Source: Caldimonas tepidiphila (lineage in GTDB: Bacteria; Pseudomonadota; Gammaproteobacteria; Burkholderiales; Burkholderiaceae_C). Taken from it: a stretch of 48,835 nt of DNA. Position 1 is the first letter of the stretch; each line of letters begins with the position of its first letter. A program made the translations under genes and the position numbers. Of the stretch, positions 7,905 to 16,000 are shown one piece after another. The stretch spans positions 234 to 49,068 of the forward strand of contig NZ_KZ983964.1 in the NCBI RefSeq assembly GCF_003569765.1, written 5' to 3'. The notes beneath the pieces are model-generated. The model did no database searches. It was not told the origin of the DNA and saw nothing but the letters and a program-made list of their open reading frames with translations.

Positions 7905-9334
7905 TGCGTCCGAACTTCTTCCCGTCCCTGCGTGCGCCGGCGGCGCTCGCGGTCGCCGCGCTGCTGTCGGCCTGTGCCGCCGTCGGCCCCGACTACCGTC
8001 GCCCCGAGGCGCCGCTGCCTGCGGCCTTCCCCGGCGAGGCCGCAGCCGCCGTCGAGGCGCCGGCCGCCGCGGTGCCCGCCGACTGGTGGACGCTGCTGCG
8101 GGACCCGCAGCTCGACGCGCTCGTCGACGCGGCGCTCGCGCGCAACGCGGACCTGCTGCAGGCGGCCGCGCGCGTCGAGCAGGCCGACGCGCAGCTGCGC
8201 GAGGCCGGCAGCGCGCTGTTCCCGAGCGTCAACGGCAGCGCGAACGGCTCGCGTGCGCGGCGCTTCGTCAACGGCCAGGCCGTCACCGGCACGAACCTCG
8301 GCCTGAGCCTGTCGACCGCGTTCGAGCTCGACTTCTGGGGCCGGCTGCGCCGCGCCGACGAGGCGGCGCGCGCGCAGGCGCTGGCCTCGCGCCATGCGCG
8401 CGACACGGTGCGGCTGACGGTCGCGGCGCTGACCGCGCAGGCCTACCTGTCGCTGCGCTCGCTCGACGAGCAGATCGCGATCACGCGCGAGACGCTGCGC
8501 ACCCGGGACGAGCAGCTGCGCGTGCTGCGCAGCCGCGTCGAGGCGGGCGTGAGCGGGCGGCTCGACCTGGACCAGTCGCAGGTGCTGCGCGCCGACGCCG
8601 CAGTGCAGCTGCGCGAGCTGCAGCGCCAGCGCGCGCTCGCCGCCTCGCAGCTCGGCCTGCTCGCGGGCGAGCCGGGCCTGCAGGTCGGCGAGGGCCGGCT
8701 CGGCCAGCCGGTGCCGGCCGCGCCGCCTGCGGGCCTGCCGTCCTCGCTGCTGCTGCGCCGCCCCGACGTGCAGCAGGCCGAGCAGCGGCTGGTGGCGGCC
8801 AACGCGCTGGTCGGCGTGGCGCGCGCGGCGATGTTCCCGTCGCTGTCGCTCACCGGCGCGCTCGGCGGCGAGAGCCCCGAGCTGTCCAACCTGCTCGACG
8901 CCGGCTCGCGCATCTGGTCGCTCGGCTTCGGGCTGACGGTGCCGCTGTTCAACGGCGGGCGGCTCGCTGCGCGCACCGACCAGGCCTGGGCGGTGCAGCG
9001 CGAGGCGGTCGCCGCCTACCAGGGCGCGGTGCAGTCCGCCTTCCAGGACACCGCCGACGCGCTCGCGACGCTGCGCGCCGCGCGCGAGTCCGAGGCGGAC
9101 GTGCAGCAGCGCTGGCAGGCGAGCGCCAACGCGCTGAAGCTCGCGCAGATGCGCTACGACGCCGGCTACTCGGCCTATGTCGAGCTGCTCGACGCGCAGC
9201 GCACCGCCAACGCGGCGCGGCTCGAGGTGGTGCGCAACCGCGCCGCGCAGCTCGCCGGCACGGTGGCGCTGTGGCGCGCGCTCGGCGGCGGCTGGAGCGC
9301 CGACGCGGAGGACCGGGCGGCGGCAGCGCGCTGA
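7904..9334 (+). CDS. RND efflux outer-membrane channel (OprM/NodT family lipoprotein)
   Basis: A 476-residue outer-membrane factor. The signal ends in lipobox LLSAC with Cys24, followed by the usual VGPDYRRPEAPLPAAF. Two tandem outer-membrane-efflux repeats follow: WWTLLRDPQLDALVDAALARN (about 57-77) to GLLAGEPG, then the second repeat with LLLRRPDVQQAEQRL and PLFNGGRLAAR. The C-terminal repeat ends with LAQMRYDAGYSAYVELLDAQR. It assembles as a trimeric channel with the adaptor and pump. The start overlaps the pump stop by one base, which implies translational coupling. Confidence 0.94.
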   Translation: MRPNFFPSLRAPAALAVAALLSACAAVGPDYRRPEAPLPAAFPGEAAAAVEAPAAAVPADWWTLLRDPQLDALVDAALARNADLLQAAARVEQADAQLREAGSALFPSVNGSANGSRARRFVNGQAVTGTNLGLSLSTAFELDFWGRLRRADEAARAQALASRHARDTVRLTVAALTAQAYLSLRSLDEQIAITRETLRTRDEQLRVLRSRVEAGVSGRLDLDQSQVLRADAAVQLRELQRQRALAASQLGLLAGEPGLQVGEGRLGQPVPAAPPAGLPSSLLLRRPDVQQAEQRLVAANALVGVARAAMFPSLSLTGALGGESPELSNLLDAGSRIWSLGFGLTVPLFNGGRLAARTDQAWAVQREAVAAYQGAVQSAFQDTADALATLRAARESEADVQQRWQASANALKLAQMRYDAGYSAYVELLDAQRTANAARLEVVRNRAAQLAGTVALWRALGGGWSADAEDRAAAAR

Positions 9335-9385
9335 GCGCGGGGCACCGGGCTGTCCCCGGCCCGGTATCGCGCTTGCTGGTCAGGC

Positions 9386-9409
9386 GGCACCCGTCGCGCG
9401 ACGGGTGCC
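9386..9409. repeat. Perfect 24-base palindrome after the efflux operon
   Basis: Each half reads GGCACCCGTCGC on its own strand, so the 24 bases are their own reverse complement. It lies 52 bases after the outer-membrane channel gene and 20 bases before the next start. It has no T-tract on the plus strand (GAAAACC follows), so it is not a classic terminator. It could act as a transcript-stabilising or attenuating hairpin, or as a dimeric protein site. Confidence 0.6.
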
Positions 9410-9429
9410 GAAAACCGGAGAAGCAGCCG

Positions 9430-10137
9430 ATGCGCACCGCCCTGAAGATCGTCCTGGCCACCGCCGCCTTCGCCGCCGTGCACAGCGCCCTCGCGAGCCA
9501 CGCCGCCAAGCGGGCGGCCGCGAACGTGCTCGGCGAGCGCCGCCAGCGCGCGCTCTACCGTCCCTTCTTCGTCGCGCAGGCGCTGCTGACCACGGCGGCG
9601 CTCGCGCGCTACGGCTCGCGCCTGCCCAAGCGCACGATCTACCGGCTGCACGGGCCCGCCGCATGGCTGTGCCGGGCGGGGCAGGCGGCGGCGCTGCTGC
9701 AGGTCTGGGCCGGCGCCCGCGAGGTGGGCGTGATGCGGCTCACCGGCCTCGACGGCCTCGCGGCGTGGCGGCGTGGCGGGGAGCCTCCGGAGCCGCCTGC
9801 GGCGCAGGGGCCCGAGCTGGACCCGGCGAGCGGGCGCCTCACCGACGGCGGTCCCTTCCGCCTCAGCCGCCATCCGCTGAACTTCGCCGGCGTGCCGCTG
9901 TTCTGGCTCACGCCGCACCTGACCACGCGCCGGCTCGCGTTCAACCTCGCCAGCACTGTCTACTTCCTCGCCGGCTCGGCGCACGAGGCGGCGCGGCTGC
10001 GCGCGGCCTACGGCACGCGCTACCGCGCCTACGAGGCCGGCGGCGTGCCCTTCTTCTTCCCGCGGCTGCGCGTCGCGCAGCCCGACCGGCCGCCGCTGCC
10101 GCCGGCGCGGAGCGCGGCAGGCCTCACGGCACCCTGA
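9430..10137 (+). CDS. NnrU/ICMT-like integral membrane protein, possible methyltransferase
   Basis: A 235-residue protein with four to five hydrophobic segments. The C-terminal half carries the pattern typical of the isoprenylcysteine-methyltransferase/NnrU/PEMT-like group: LSRHPLNFAGVPLFWL (about 137-152) and HEAARLRAAYGTRYRAYEAGG (about 186-206), where the RHP and the E-x-x-RL-x4-G-x-x-Y-x-x-Y residues are the usual conserved positions. A good ribosome-binding site (GGAGAAG) precedes the ATG. It follows the efflux operon by 95 bases with the palindrome between, and may be separately controlled. The substrate is unknown; NnrU proteins are linked to nitrogen oxide metabolism, other members methylate lipids or thiols. 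Confidence 0.6.
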   Translation: MRTALKIVLATAAFAAVHSALASHAAKRAAANVLGERRQRALYRPFFVAQALLTTAALARYGSRLPKRTIYRLHGPAAWLCRAGQAAALLQVWAGAREVGVMRLTGLDGLAAWRRGGEPPEPPAAQGPELDPASGRLTDGGPFRLSRHPLNFAGVPLFWLTPHLTTRRLAFNLASTVYFLAGSAHEAARLRAAYGTRYRAYEAGGVPFFFPRLRVAQPDRPPLPPARSAAGLTAP

Positions 10138-10340
10138 CTGCGTTGCGCCCCTCCGCCTTGGCGCGGTAGAGCGCGGCGTCCGGCCGCCGCGCACCTCGCC
10201 GCCGTCCAGCGGACCGTGGACATGGGGCGGCGAGCAAGGCGACTTCGTGCTGCCTCTCGCGCAGGTGCTCTGCCAAGGGGTGGCGATTTGGTGCGAGAGC
10301 CGCGCCAGTGCCTCGCTGCATTTCTGACGCGCCGCTTTCA
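10124..10340 (-). pseudogene. Remnant of a GGDEF (diguanylate cyclase) gene
   Basis: Reading the minus strand towards 10124, the last codons spell DAALYRAKAEGRNAVRVP and stop. This is the characteristic C-terminal end of GGDEF domains (ADAALYRAKAEGRN). Upstream in the same frame, LAEHLRERQHEVALL could be a piece of the middle of such a domain, but the GGEEF motif and the segment between are missing, and no start is visible. I read it as a deleted gene. Its last bases overlap the end of the NnrU-like gene on the other strand. Confidence 0.6.
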
Positions 10341-10678
10341 TCCGGTTGGGGTGTTTACTCTATTCCCCGGAAATACCGCTTCGTTTCTATCCCCTGCGCC
10401 GATGTGCCGGTCCTGCCCGGCCTCGCGCGCCGCATTGCGGAATGCCTGGCGAATGCCTTCCGGAAGTGAAACCCCTTCTTGAAACGAGAGTGGAGGCTCC
10501 CCGAGGACCGGGAGGTTTGCGACGGGGAGGCCGCCAGAGGAGAGGCAGGAAAGCCGAAAACCCGGAGGCAGGCCCGAATAAGTGGAATCACGGATGCATT
10601 TGCGCCCGCAGGCTTGTTCGGCCGAATCGCTCCCGATAGCATCATTGTTTCCAGGTGTTTCAATAAAAAGGAGGGGTG
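10341..10678. other. Intergenic stretch, AT-richer than its surroundings
   Basis: These 338 bases separate the GGDEF remnant from the binding-protein gene. No frame shows a family motif. Base composition is clearly less GC-rich than the flanking genes, and runs such as CAATAAAAAGGAGGGG at the right end provide a strong ribosome-binding site for the next gene. The promoter of that gene must lie here, but I see no convincing -35/-10 pair. Confidence 0.5.
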
Positions 10679-11806
10679 ATGGCAATGCGTATGTTTCGTC
10701 TGCTCGCCGCGGCGGCACTTTTCTGGGTGGCTTCCGCGTCCGGGGCCGGCGAGATCGTGATCGGGCAATCCGCCCCGCTCTCGGGCTCGCTTGCCAGCAC
10801 CGGCAAGGAAATGGCCCTCGGCGCACGGATCTATTTCGACACGGTGAACGCGCAGGGCGGCATCGGCGGCCGCAAGATCCGCCACGTCGTGAAGGACGAC
10901 GGCTACAAGACGGAAGAGACGGTGCGCCTGACGCAGGAGCTGATCGAGCAGGACAAGGCGGTGGGCCTGATCGGCTATGCCGGCACCGGCAACATCTCGG
11001 AGCTGCTCTCGCAGGGCGTGCTCGCCTCGCGCAACGTGCCGCTGGTGGCGCCCTACACCGGCGGCGAGCCCTTGCGCAGCCCCTACAACCCCTACATCTT
11101 CCACATCCGCGCCGGCTACGCCGACGAGATCGAGCGCATGGTCGAGCAGTTCACGAGCGTGGGCATGAACCGGATCGCGGTGTTCTACCAGAACGACGCC
11201 TTCGGGCTCGCCGGCGTCGCCGGCGCGGAGAAGGCGCTGGCCAAGCGCAAGCTCGCGCTGGTGGGCCGCGGCAGCTACGAGAAGGGCAGCGAGGACGTGA
11301 CGGCCGCGGTCGAGGCGCTGGCCCGCACCTCGCCGCAGGCGGTGCTGATGGTGGCCGTGATGCGGCCCGCCGCCGCCTTCGTGCGCCAGTTCCGCAAGGT
11401 GAGCCCCGGCACCCAGATCTTCAGCATCTCGGTGATCAACGGCAAGGACCTGTACGCGCTCGCCGGCGGCGATGTCGCGCGCGGCGTCGGCATCACGCAG
11501 GTCGTACCCTCGCCGTTCAGCGGCGCGCAGAAGGTGGTGCAGGAGTACCGCGCGGCGCTCGCGCAGCACGCGCCCGACGCCGCGCCCTCGTACGCGAGCT
11601 TCGAGATGTTCCTCGGCGCCAAGGTGGTGGTCGAGGGGCTGCGCCGCGTGAAGGGCGAGTTCACGCCCGAGGCGCTGATGAAGGCGCTGGAGACTGTCGA
11701 TGCCGACCTCGGCGGCTACGGCGTGCGCTTCGGCCCCGGCCACCGGCTCGGCTCCGGCTTCGTCGAGGTGACGCTGCTGCGCAGCGGCGGCGTGCTCGGC
11801 AAGTGA
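10679..11806 (+). CDS. ABC-type branched-chain amino-acid-like periplasmic binding protein
   Basis: A 375-residue type I periplasmic binding protein of the Leu/Ile/Val-binding (LivJ/LivK, Peripla_BP_6) family. A signal peptide with core LLAAAALFWVASA is followed by the mature start EIVIGQSAPLSGSLASTGKEM, the usual first beta-strand and ligand loop. Further family blocks are GGIGGRKIRHVVKDDGYKT, VGLIGYAGTGN and VFYQNDAFGLAGVAGAEKAL. The ligand is not predictable. An AAGGAGG site at 10668-10674 lies 4 bases before this ATG; an ATG at 10685 (spacing 10) is also possible. No permease or ATPase genes are nearby, so this is an orphan receptor that must work with distant components or act as a sensor. 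Confidence 0.88.
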   Translation: MAMRMFRLLAAAALFWVASASGAGEIVIGQSAPLSGSLASTGKEMALGARIYFDTVNAQGGIGGRKIRHVVKDDGYKTEETVRLTQELIEQDKAVGLIGYAGTGNISELLSQGVLASRNVPLVAPYTGGEPLRSPYNPYIFHIRAGYADEIERMVEQFTSVGMNRIAVFYQNDAFGLAGVAGAEKALAKRKLALVGRGSYEKGSEDVTAAVEALARTSPQAVLMVAVMRPAAAFVRQFRKVSPGTQIFSISVINGKDLYALAGGDVARGVGITQVVPSPFSGAQKVVQEYRAALAQHAPDAAPSYASFEMFLGAKVVVEGLRRVKGEFTPEALMKALETVDADLGGYGVRFGPGHRLGSGFVEVTLLRSGGVLGK

Positions 11807-11958
11807 GCGCGCCCTCGATTCATGCGCAGGATTTAATGCTCTCCCGCGTTCGACGGCGCTGAGGGGGCGTCTCCCGCCGGACAATCGCGCCGCCGGGCGC
11901 CTGCCCGGCGCGGGCCGGCGTGCCGGGGCACGACCGGCCGGACCCGTGGAGAGATTCG

Positions 11959-12330
11959 ATGAATGTCATGGACATGCCCGATGTCGAGGAGCTGAGGGCG
12001 ATGGCGCGCGCGGCCTTCGAGACGCTGCGCAGCAACCCGCCGACGCTGACGCTGTCGCAGGCGGCGGGCACGCTGGTCTTCGTGCAGAACGAGCTGCGCC
12101 AGATCGGCAGCGAGCGCGTCTACCAGGAGGAGTGCCGCCGGCACGAGCTCCTCAAGCGCGGCTTCACGCCGCCCGACGATTTCGCGCAGGCGCTGCCGGC
12201 GGGCACGCAGCCCGAGGAGCTGAGCGACGCGCAGTGCGACGAGCTGCGCCGCTCGCCCGGCTCCTTCAACGACATGGTGCGCGCCATCTACCGCGCCGGC
12301 TGGAACGCGCGCGGGCAACTGGAGGAGTAG
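11959..12330 (+). CDS. Small unknown protein, 123 residues
   Basis: I do not recognise this protein. It is soluble, rich in Glu, Arg and Ala, and mostly predicted helical, with ELRAMARAAFETLRSNP near the start and SPGSFNDMVRAIYRAGWNARGQLEE at the end in short blocks. It has two or three cysteines (EECRRHE, AQCDELRR) without a clear metal pattern. A GGAGAG ribosome-binding site before the ATG and normal codon use support a real gene. It stands 152 bases after the binding protein and 121 bases before the diguanylate cyclase. Confidence 0.65.
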   Translation: MNVMDMPDVEELRAMARAAFETLRSNPPTLTLSQAAGTLVFVQNELRQIGSERVYQEECRRHELLKRGFTPPDDFAQALPAGTQPEELSDAQCDELRRSPGSFNDMVRAIYRAGWNARGQLEE

Positions 12331-12451
12331 CGCCCACGGCGCCGCAAGTGTTACATTCCGTGACCAAGCGTGCGTCCGGCCGACAGGACTCGACCCGGGC
12401 TGTTCGAACGAGCCGTTCCCGCATCCCCTGCGGCCCCTTGCCTCCGAGGGC

Positions 12452-13624
12452 ATGAATCTCGACATCCAGACCCTGTTCGTCATGATGCTGGCGAACGTGT
12501 TCACCGTTTCGCTGGCCCTGCCGGCCCTGATGGGCTGGCGGGTGAGCCGGGCCGCGCGCTTCGCGCAGGGCTCGGGCCTCGTGCAGGCGATCGGCTGGGC
12601 CTGCTTCCTGGTGGCCCGGGCGCTCAACGATCGCCTGTTCTCCACGCTGTGGATCGGCTGCCTGGGGCTGAGCTTCGTGCTGCTGTGGCGGGCGCTGGAG
12701 CTGTGGCTCGGGCCGCGGCCGGCGCGCGGCTGGCTGCTGCCGCTGGCGCTGCTGACGCCGCTCGGCTACGGCCTGGGCTTCGAGCACTACGCCTTCCGCG
12801 TCGGCTGGTCGAACTTCGGGCTGGCGCTGCTGATGATGCTCGTCTGCCTGGCGCTGGTGGCCCCGGCGCCCCAGGGGAGCTGGCGCTGGCGCGGGCTGAT
12901 CCTCGCCAGCGTCGCGGCGCTCGCCGGCGTGACCGCGTGGCGCGGCGTGCTCGGCGCCTTCTTCACCGAGCTCTATCCCTATCTTCGCGCCCCCCACCCG
13001 GTGAACGTCGCCGCGGCGGTGCTCAACCATGTCGCGCTGACGATGACGACGATCGGCGCGCTGGCGGCATGGCGCGAGGAGGCCGAGCGCGAGCTGAAGT
13101 TCCAGGCCGAGACCGACGGCCTCACCGGGCTGATGAACCGCCCGGCCTTCCTGGCGCGTGCCGAGGACATGCTCGCGCTGGCGCGGCGTCACCGCGACAA
13201 GCTATCGCTGCTGCTGATCGACCTCGACCATTTCAAGCAGATCAACGACCGCGGCGGCCATGCCGCCGGCGACCGCGCGCTGCAGTTGTTCGCCCATGCG
13301 CTGCGCCTGAGCCTGCGCCGGGGCGACCTGGTCTGCCGCTACGGCGGCGAGGAGTTCTGCGTGCTGCTGGCGCGCTCCGAGCCGGGCGCCCGCGCGCTCT
13401 TCGATGCGCGCCTGAGGGCGGCGCTGCGGGAGCAGATCCGGAGGGAGGAGCCGCAGGCCCCCGACTTCAGCTTCAGCGCCGGGGGCGCGGTCTTCGACGC
13501 GCAGGACGACTCGCTCGACGCGCTGCTGCGGCGTGCCGACGCCGCGCTCTATCGCGCCAAGGAGGGGGGGCGGGGGCGCCTGGTCGAGGACGAAGGGGTG
13601 CCGCTGCTGGCCCGGGTGGCCTGA
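12452..13624 (+). CDS. Membrane diguanylate cyclase (GGDEF)
   Basis: A 390-residue protein. Residues 1 to about 205 hold six or so membrane segments (from LDIQTLFVMMLANVFTVSL to HVALTMTTIGALAAW). The GGDEF domain begins at TDGLTGLMNR (about 221) and contains LLIDLDHFKQINDRGGHAAGD with the metal Asp, and the active-site motif GGEEF at about 298-302. An RxxD inhibitory site (RRGD) lies five residues before it, so product feedback by c-di-GMP is likely. The domain ends with RADAALYRAKEGGRGRL. It should make c-di-GMP from two GTP at the inner membrane; what the membrane part senses is unknown. Confidence 0.92.
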   Translation: MNLDIQTLFVMMLANVFTVSLALPALMGWRVSRAARFAQGSGLVQAIGWACFLVARALNDRLFSTLWIGCLGLSFVLLWRALELWLGPRPARGWLLPLALLTPLGYGLGFEHYAFRVGWSNFGLALLMMLVCLALVAPAPQGSWRWRGLILASVAALAGVTAWRGVLGAFFTELYPYLRAPHPVNVAAAVLNHVALTMTTIGALAAWREEAERELKFQAETDGLTGLMNRPAFLARAEDMLALARRHRDKLSLLLIDLDHFKQINDRGGHAAGDRALQLFAHALRLSLRRGDLVCRYGGEEFCVLLARSEPGARALFDARLRAALREQIRREEPQAPDFSFSAGGAVFDAQDDSLDALLRRADAALYRAKEGGRGRLVEDEGVPLLARVA

Positions 13625-13658
13625 GCGGGGCGGGGGGCCGCGGCCGGCCGGCGGCGAT

Positions 13659-15875
13659 TCACGGCCGCGGCGCAGCGGCCGCGCCGGGCGGCGCTGCCGC
13701 CGGGTCCGGGGAGGTCGGCCGCGGGAAGTCGAGCAGGCCGGCCTGCCAGGCGAGCCCCAGCGCCGCGATCACGAGACCGAGCGCGAGCGCCGCATAGAGC
13801 CCGCCGTGCCGCTCGGCGAAGGGGTCGCGCAGCCGCAGATCGGCCCCGCGCGGCAAGCGGGCCGTCTCCGACAGCGAGGCGCCGAGCGGGACGTTGATGC
13901 GCATGCGGCCGTTGATCGCCCAGCCGCTGGCGTCCAGCAGCGGCGCGAGGCTGCGCTGGCGCAGCTTCAGCCACGCGATCAGCATGCTCGGCCCCGAGAT
14001 CGCGAGCACGATGCCGAGCACCGCCACCGGGATCCACCAGCCGAGCTCGACGAACTTGGCGAACACGCCCACCGCCACCGTGCTGAGGCTGCCGAGGGCG
14101 ACCCCGAGCGCCGCGACGGTGCCCACGTCCACCCGCCGCGCCGCCCCGGCCGACGCCGCGGCCGCTGCAGGCGCCGCGGCAGCCCCGGCGGCCGGGGCTG
14201 CGGGTGCGGAGGCGGGCGCCACCCAGCGCGACGCCAGGCTGCTGAGCTTGCCCTGCGCCTCGGCGTCGCTCGCCGCCGCGCGCTTGGCCACCATCTCCTC
14301 CAGCATGCGCAGGAACTTCTTGTAGGGCGCGAGGAAGGCCTGCCGGATGCTGATCGGGTTCTCGATCACCTTGGTGATCGTCGCGTCCCAGTCGCGGCCC
14401 TTGCGGTCGTAGAAGACGCCGTTGCGCCCCACCATCAGGAAGTCCACGTCGCCGGCGGTGAAGGCCGCGGCGATAGACATCTTCTCGCCCTGGCGGCTGC
14501 AGTCGCAGTAGGCGAGGTAGGTGCGCGCGAGGCCCGCGAGCGCGGCATGGCGCCCGGCATCGTTCACCTGCACGGTGAGGTCGCAGCTGCGCGCGTCGAG
14601 GTAGAGCGTGCCGGCCTGGAAGATCGCGGTGCGGCGGTGGTAGAAGTCGGAGAAGGACACGAAGTTGTTCAGCAGCCGCACCAGGTCGCGCTGGAACAGC
14701 ACCAGCCGCTCGAGCGCCTGGATCTGCGTCCACTGCGGCTCGACCTCGGCGTCCCGGCGGATCAGCGCGTCCACTGCCTCCCTGAGCGCGGGCTCCAGCA
14801 GCTCCTGCAGCCGTGCCGGCTCCAGCGCGGCCAGCAGCGTGCCGGGCTTCTCCGCCAGCCAGGCCTCGCAGGGCTGGAGCCGCTCGCGCAGCCGGCGCCA
14901 GTCCGCCTCGTGCAGTTCCGCGAGCGGCGCGCCGAGCAGCGGCTCGGCCGCATCGCGGCGCAGCGCCCCGATCGCGCCGACCCAGGCCGGGTTCAGGCCC
15001 TCGTGCAGCGGCAGCGCGCGTCCCGGCGCGACGGTCGCGAGCGGCAGCGCGGCGATGCTCTGCGAGTCCGCCCTCAGCGCCTCGGACGCCATCGCTTCGT
15101 AGTCCTCCTCGGACGGGTTCAGCGCGGCCGCGGCGCGCGCGTCGTAGGCGGCGACGCGGCAGCGAGCGAAGAAGTCCTCGACCTTGTCGCGCACGGCCGC
15201 CACCGCCTCCACCGCGGCACGCGTGCGCTCGGCCAGCGGCAGGATGCCCGGCACGCAATCCGTGCGGCGCTGCCATTCGGCAAGCGCGGCGGCCTGCGCG
15301 AAGAAGGCGTCGGCCCGCGCCTGGTCGATGCCCGGCCGGCCGCTGCGGTCCGTGATGCCGCCCTGGGTGTCGATGATCTCCTGCAGCACGCGGCGCAGCG
15401 CCTCGTCGTCGCTCGCCTCGACCGGCACGATGCCGTCGCCGTTGAAGGGGAGGGCGTCGAACTGGCGCATGCGTTCGCGCACGTCGTCGAGCCGGATCGT
15501 GTCGGCGTCGGCCTTGCCGAGCCAGGCCAGCGTGCGCCGCGCCTCCTCGACGAGCCGTTGGCCGTCCTCGGTCGCGTCGTTGATCGACTCGAGCGGCACC
15601 TCGTCGCCGCCGGCGAGCAGCGCGTCCGGGTCGCGGAAGTGCTCGCGCACCCAGCGCGAGGCCTCGATCAGCTCGGGCGGGCGGATGCGGCCGTCCTTGT
15701 CGCCGTCGAGCAGCTCGAGCGTGCGCGGGTCGAACTCGATGCCGTGCGTCGGGCAGGCGAGCGCCACCCAGAGCTTCTGGTCGAGCTGCTCGAGGTTGAC
15801 GATGTCGGCGCCGCTGCGGATCACCACCTGTTCCACGCCGCCGGCGCGCACGAACTTCCACCGATGCTGCTCCAT
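13659..15875 (-). CDS. Large unknown protein with EF-hand loop and C-terminal membrane region
   Basis: A 738-residue protein of no family I can name. Near the N-terminus residues 57-68 form a perfect EF-hand loop (DGDKDGRIRPPE: Asp at 1, 3, 5, Gly 6, Ile 8, Glu 12), and FNGDGIVPVEA near 130 and TDRSGRPGID near 165 look like degenerate ones. A long helical, Ala/Arg-rich middle follows, including LVRLLNNFVSFSDFYHRRTAIF. An Ala/Pro linker (about 555-590) leads to three hydrophobic segments (VDVGTVAALGVALGSLS, WWIPVAVLGIVLAISG, YAALALGLVIAALGLAW). It may therefore be a calcium-responsive membrane-associated protein, but this is inference. The ATG at 15875 follows a G-rich stretch. The neighbouring FRG-domain gene on the same strand lies 125 bases upstream. 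Confidence 0.7.
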   Translation of the reverse strand: MEQHRWKFVRAGGVEQVVIRSGADIVNLEQLDQKLWVALACPTHGIEFDPRTLELLDGDKDGRIRPPELIEASRWVREHFRDPDALLAGGDEVPLESINDATEDGQRLVEEARRTLAWLGKADADTIRLDDVRERMRQFDALPFNGDGIVPVEASDDEALRRVLQEIIDTQGGITDRSGRPGIDQARADAFFAQAAALAEWQRRTDCVPGILPLAERTRAAVEAVAAVRDKVEDFFARCRVAAYDARAAAALNPSEEDYEAMASEALRADSQSIAALPLATVAPGRALPLHEGLNPAWVGAIGALRRDAAEPLLGAPLAELHEADWRRLRERLQPCEAWLAEKPGTLLAALEPARLQELLEPALREAVDALIRRDAEVEPQWTQIQALERLVLFQRDLVRLLNNFVSFSDFYHRRTAIFQAGTLYLDARSCDLTVQVNDAGRHAALAGLARTYLAYCDCSRQGEKMSIAAAFTAGDVDFLMVGRNGVFYDRKGRDWDATITKVIENPISIRQAFLAPYKKFLRMLEEMVAKRAAASDAEAQGKLSSLASRWVAPASAPAAPAAGAAAAPAAAAASAGAARRVDVGTVAALGVALGSLSTVAVGVFAKFVELGWWIPVAVLGIVLAISGPSMLIAWLKLRQRSLAPLLDASGWAINGRMRINVPLGASLSETARLPRGADLRLRDPFAERHGGLYAALALGLVIAALGLAWQAGLLDFPRPTSPDPAAAPPGAAAAPRP

Positions 15876-16000
15876 CCCCCCGCGTCCTCTGAATTCGTTA
15901 CGCGCGCCATTGTGGTCAGCCGGGTTCGCGCAAGGGGCGCAGGGCCTCCAGTGCCCGCGTTCCACCCGGGCAAGGCGCCGGACCGCGGCGCGGTCGGGGC

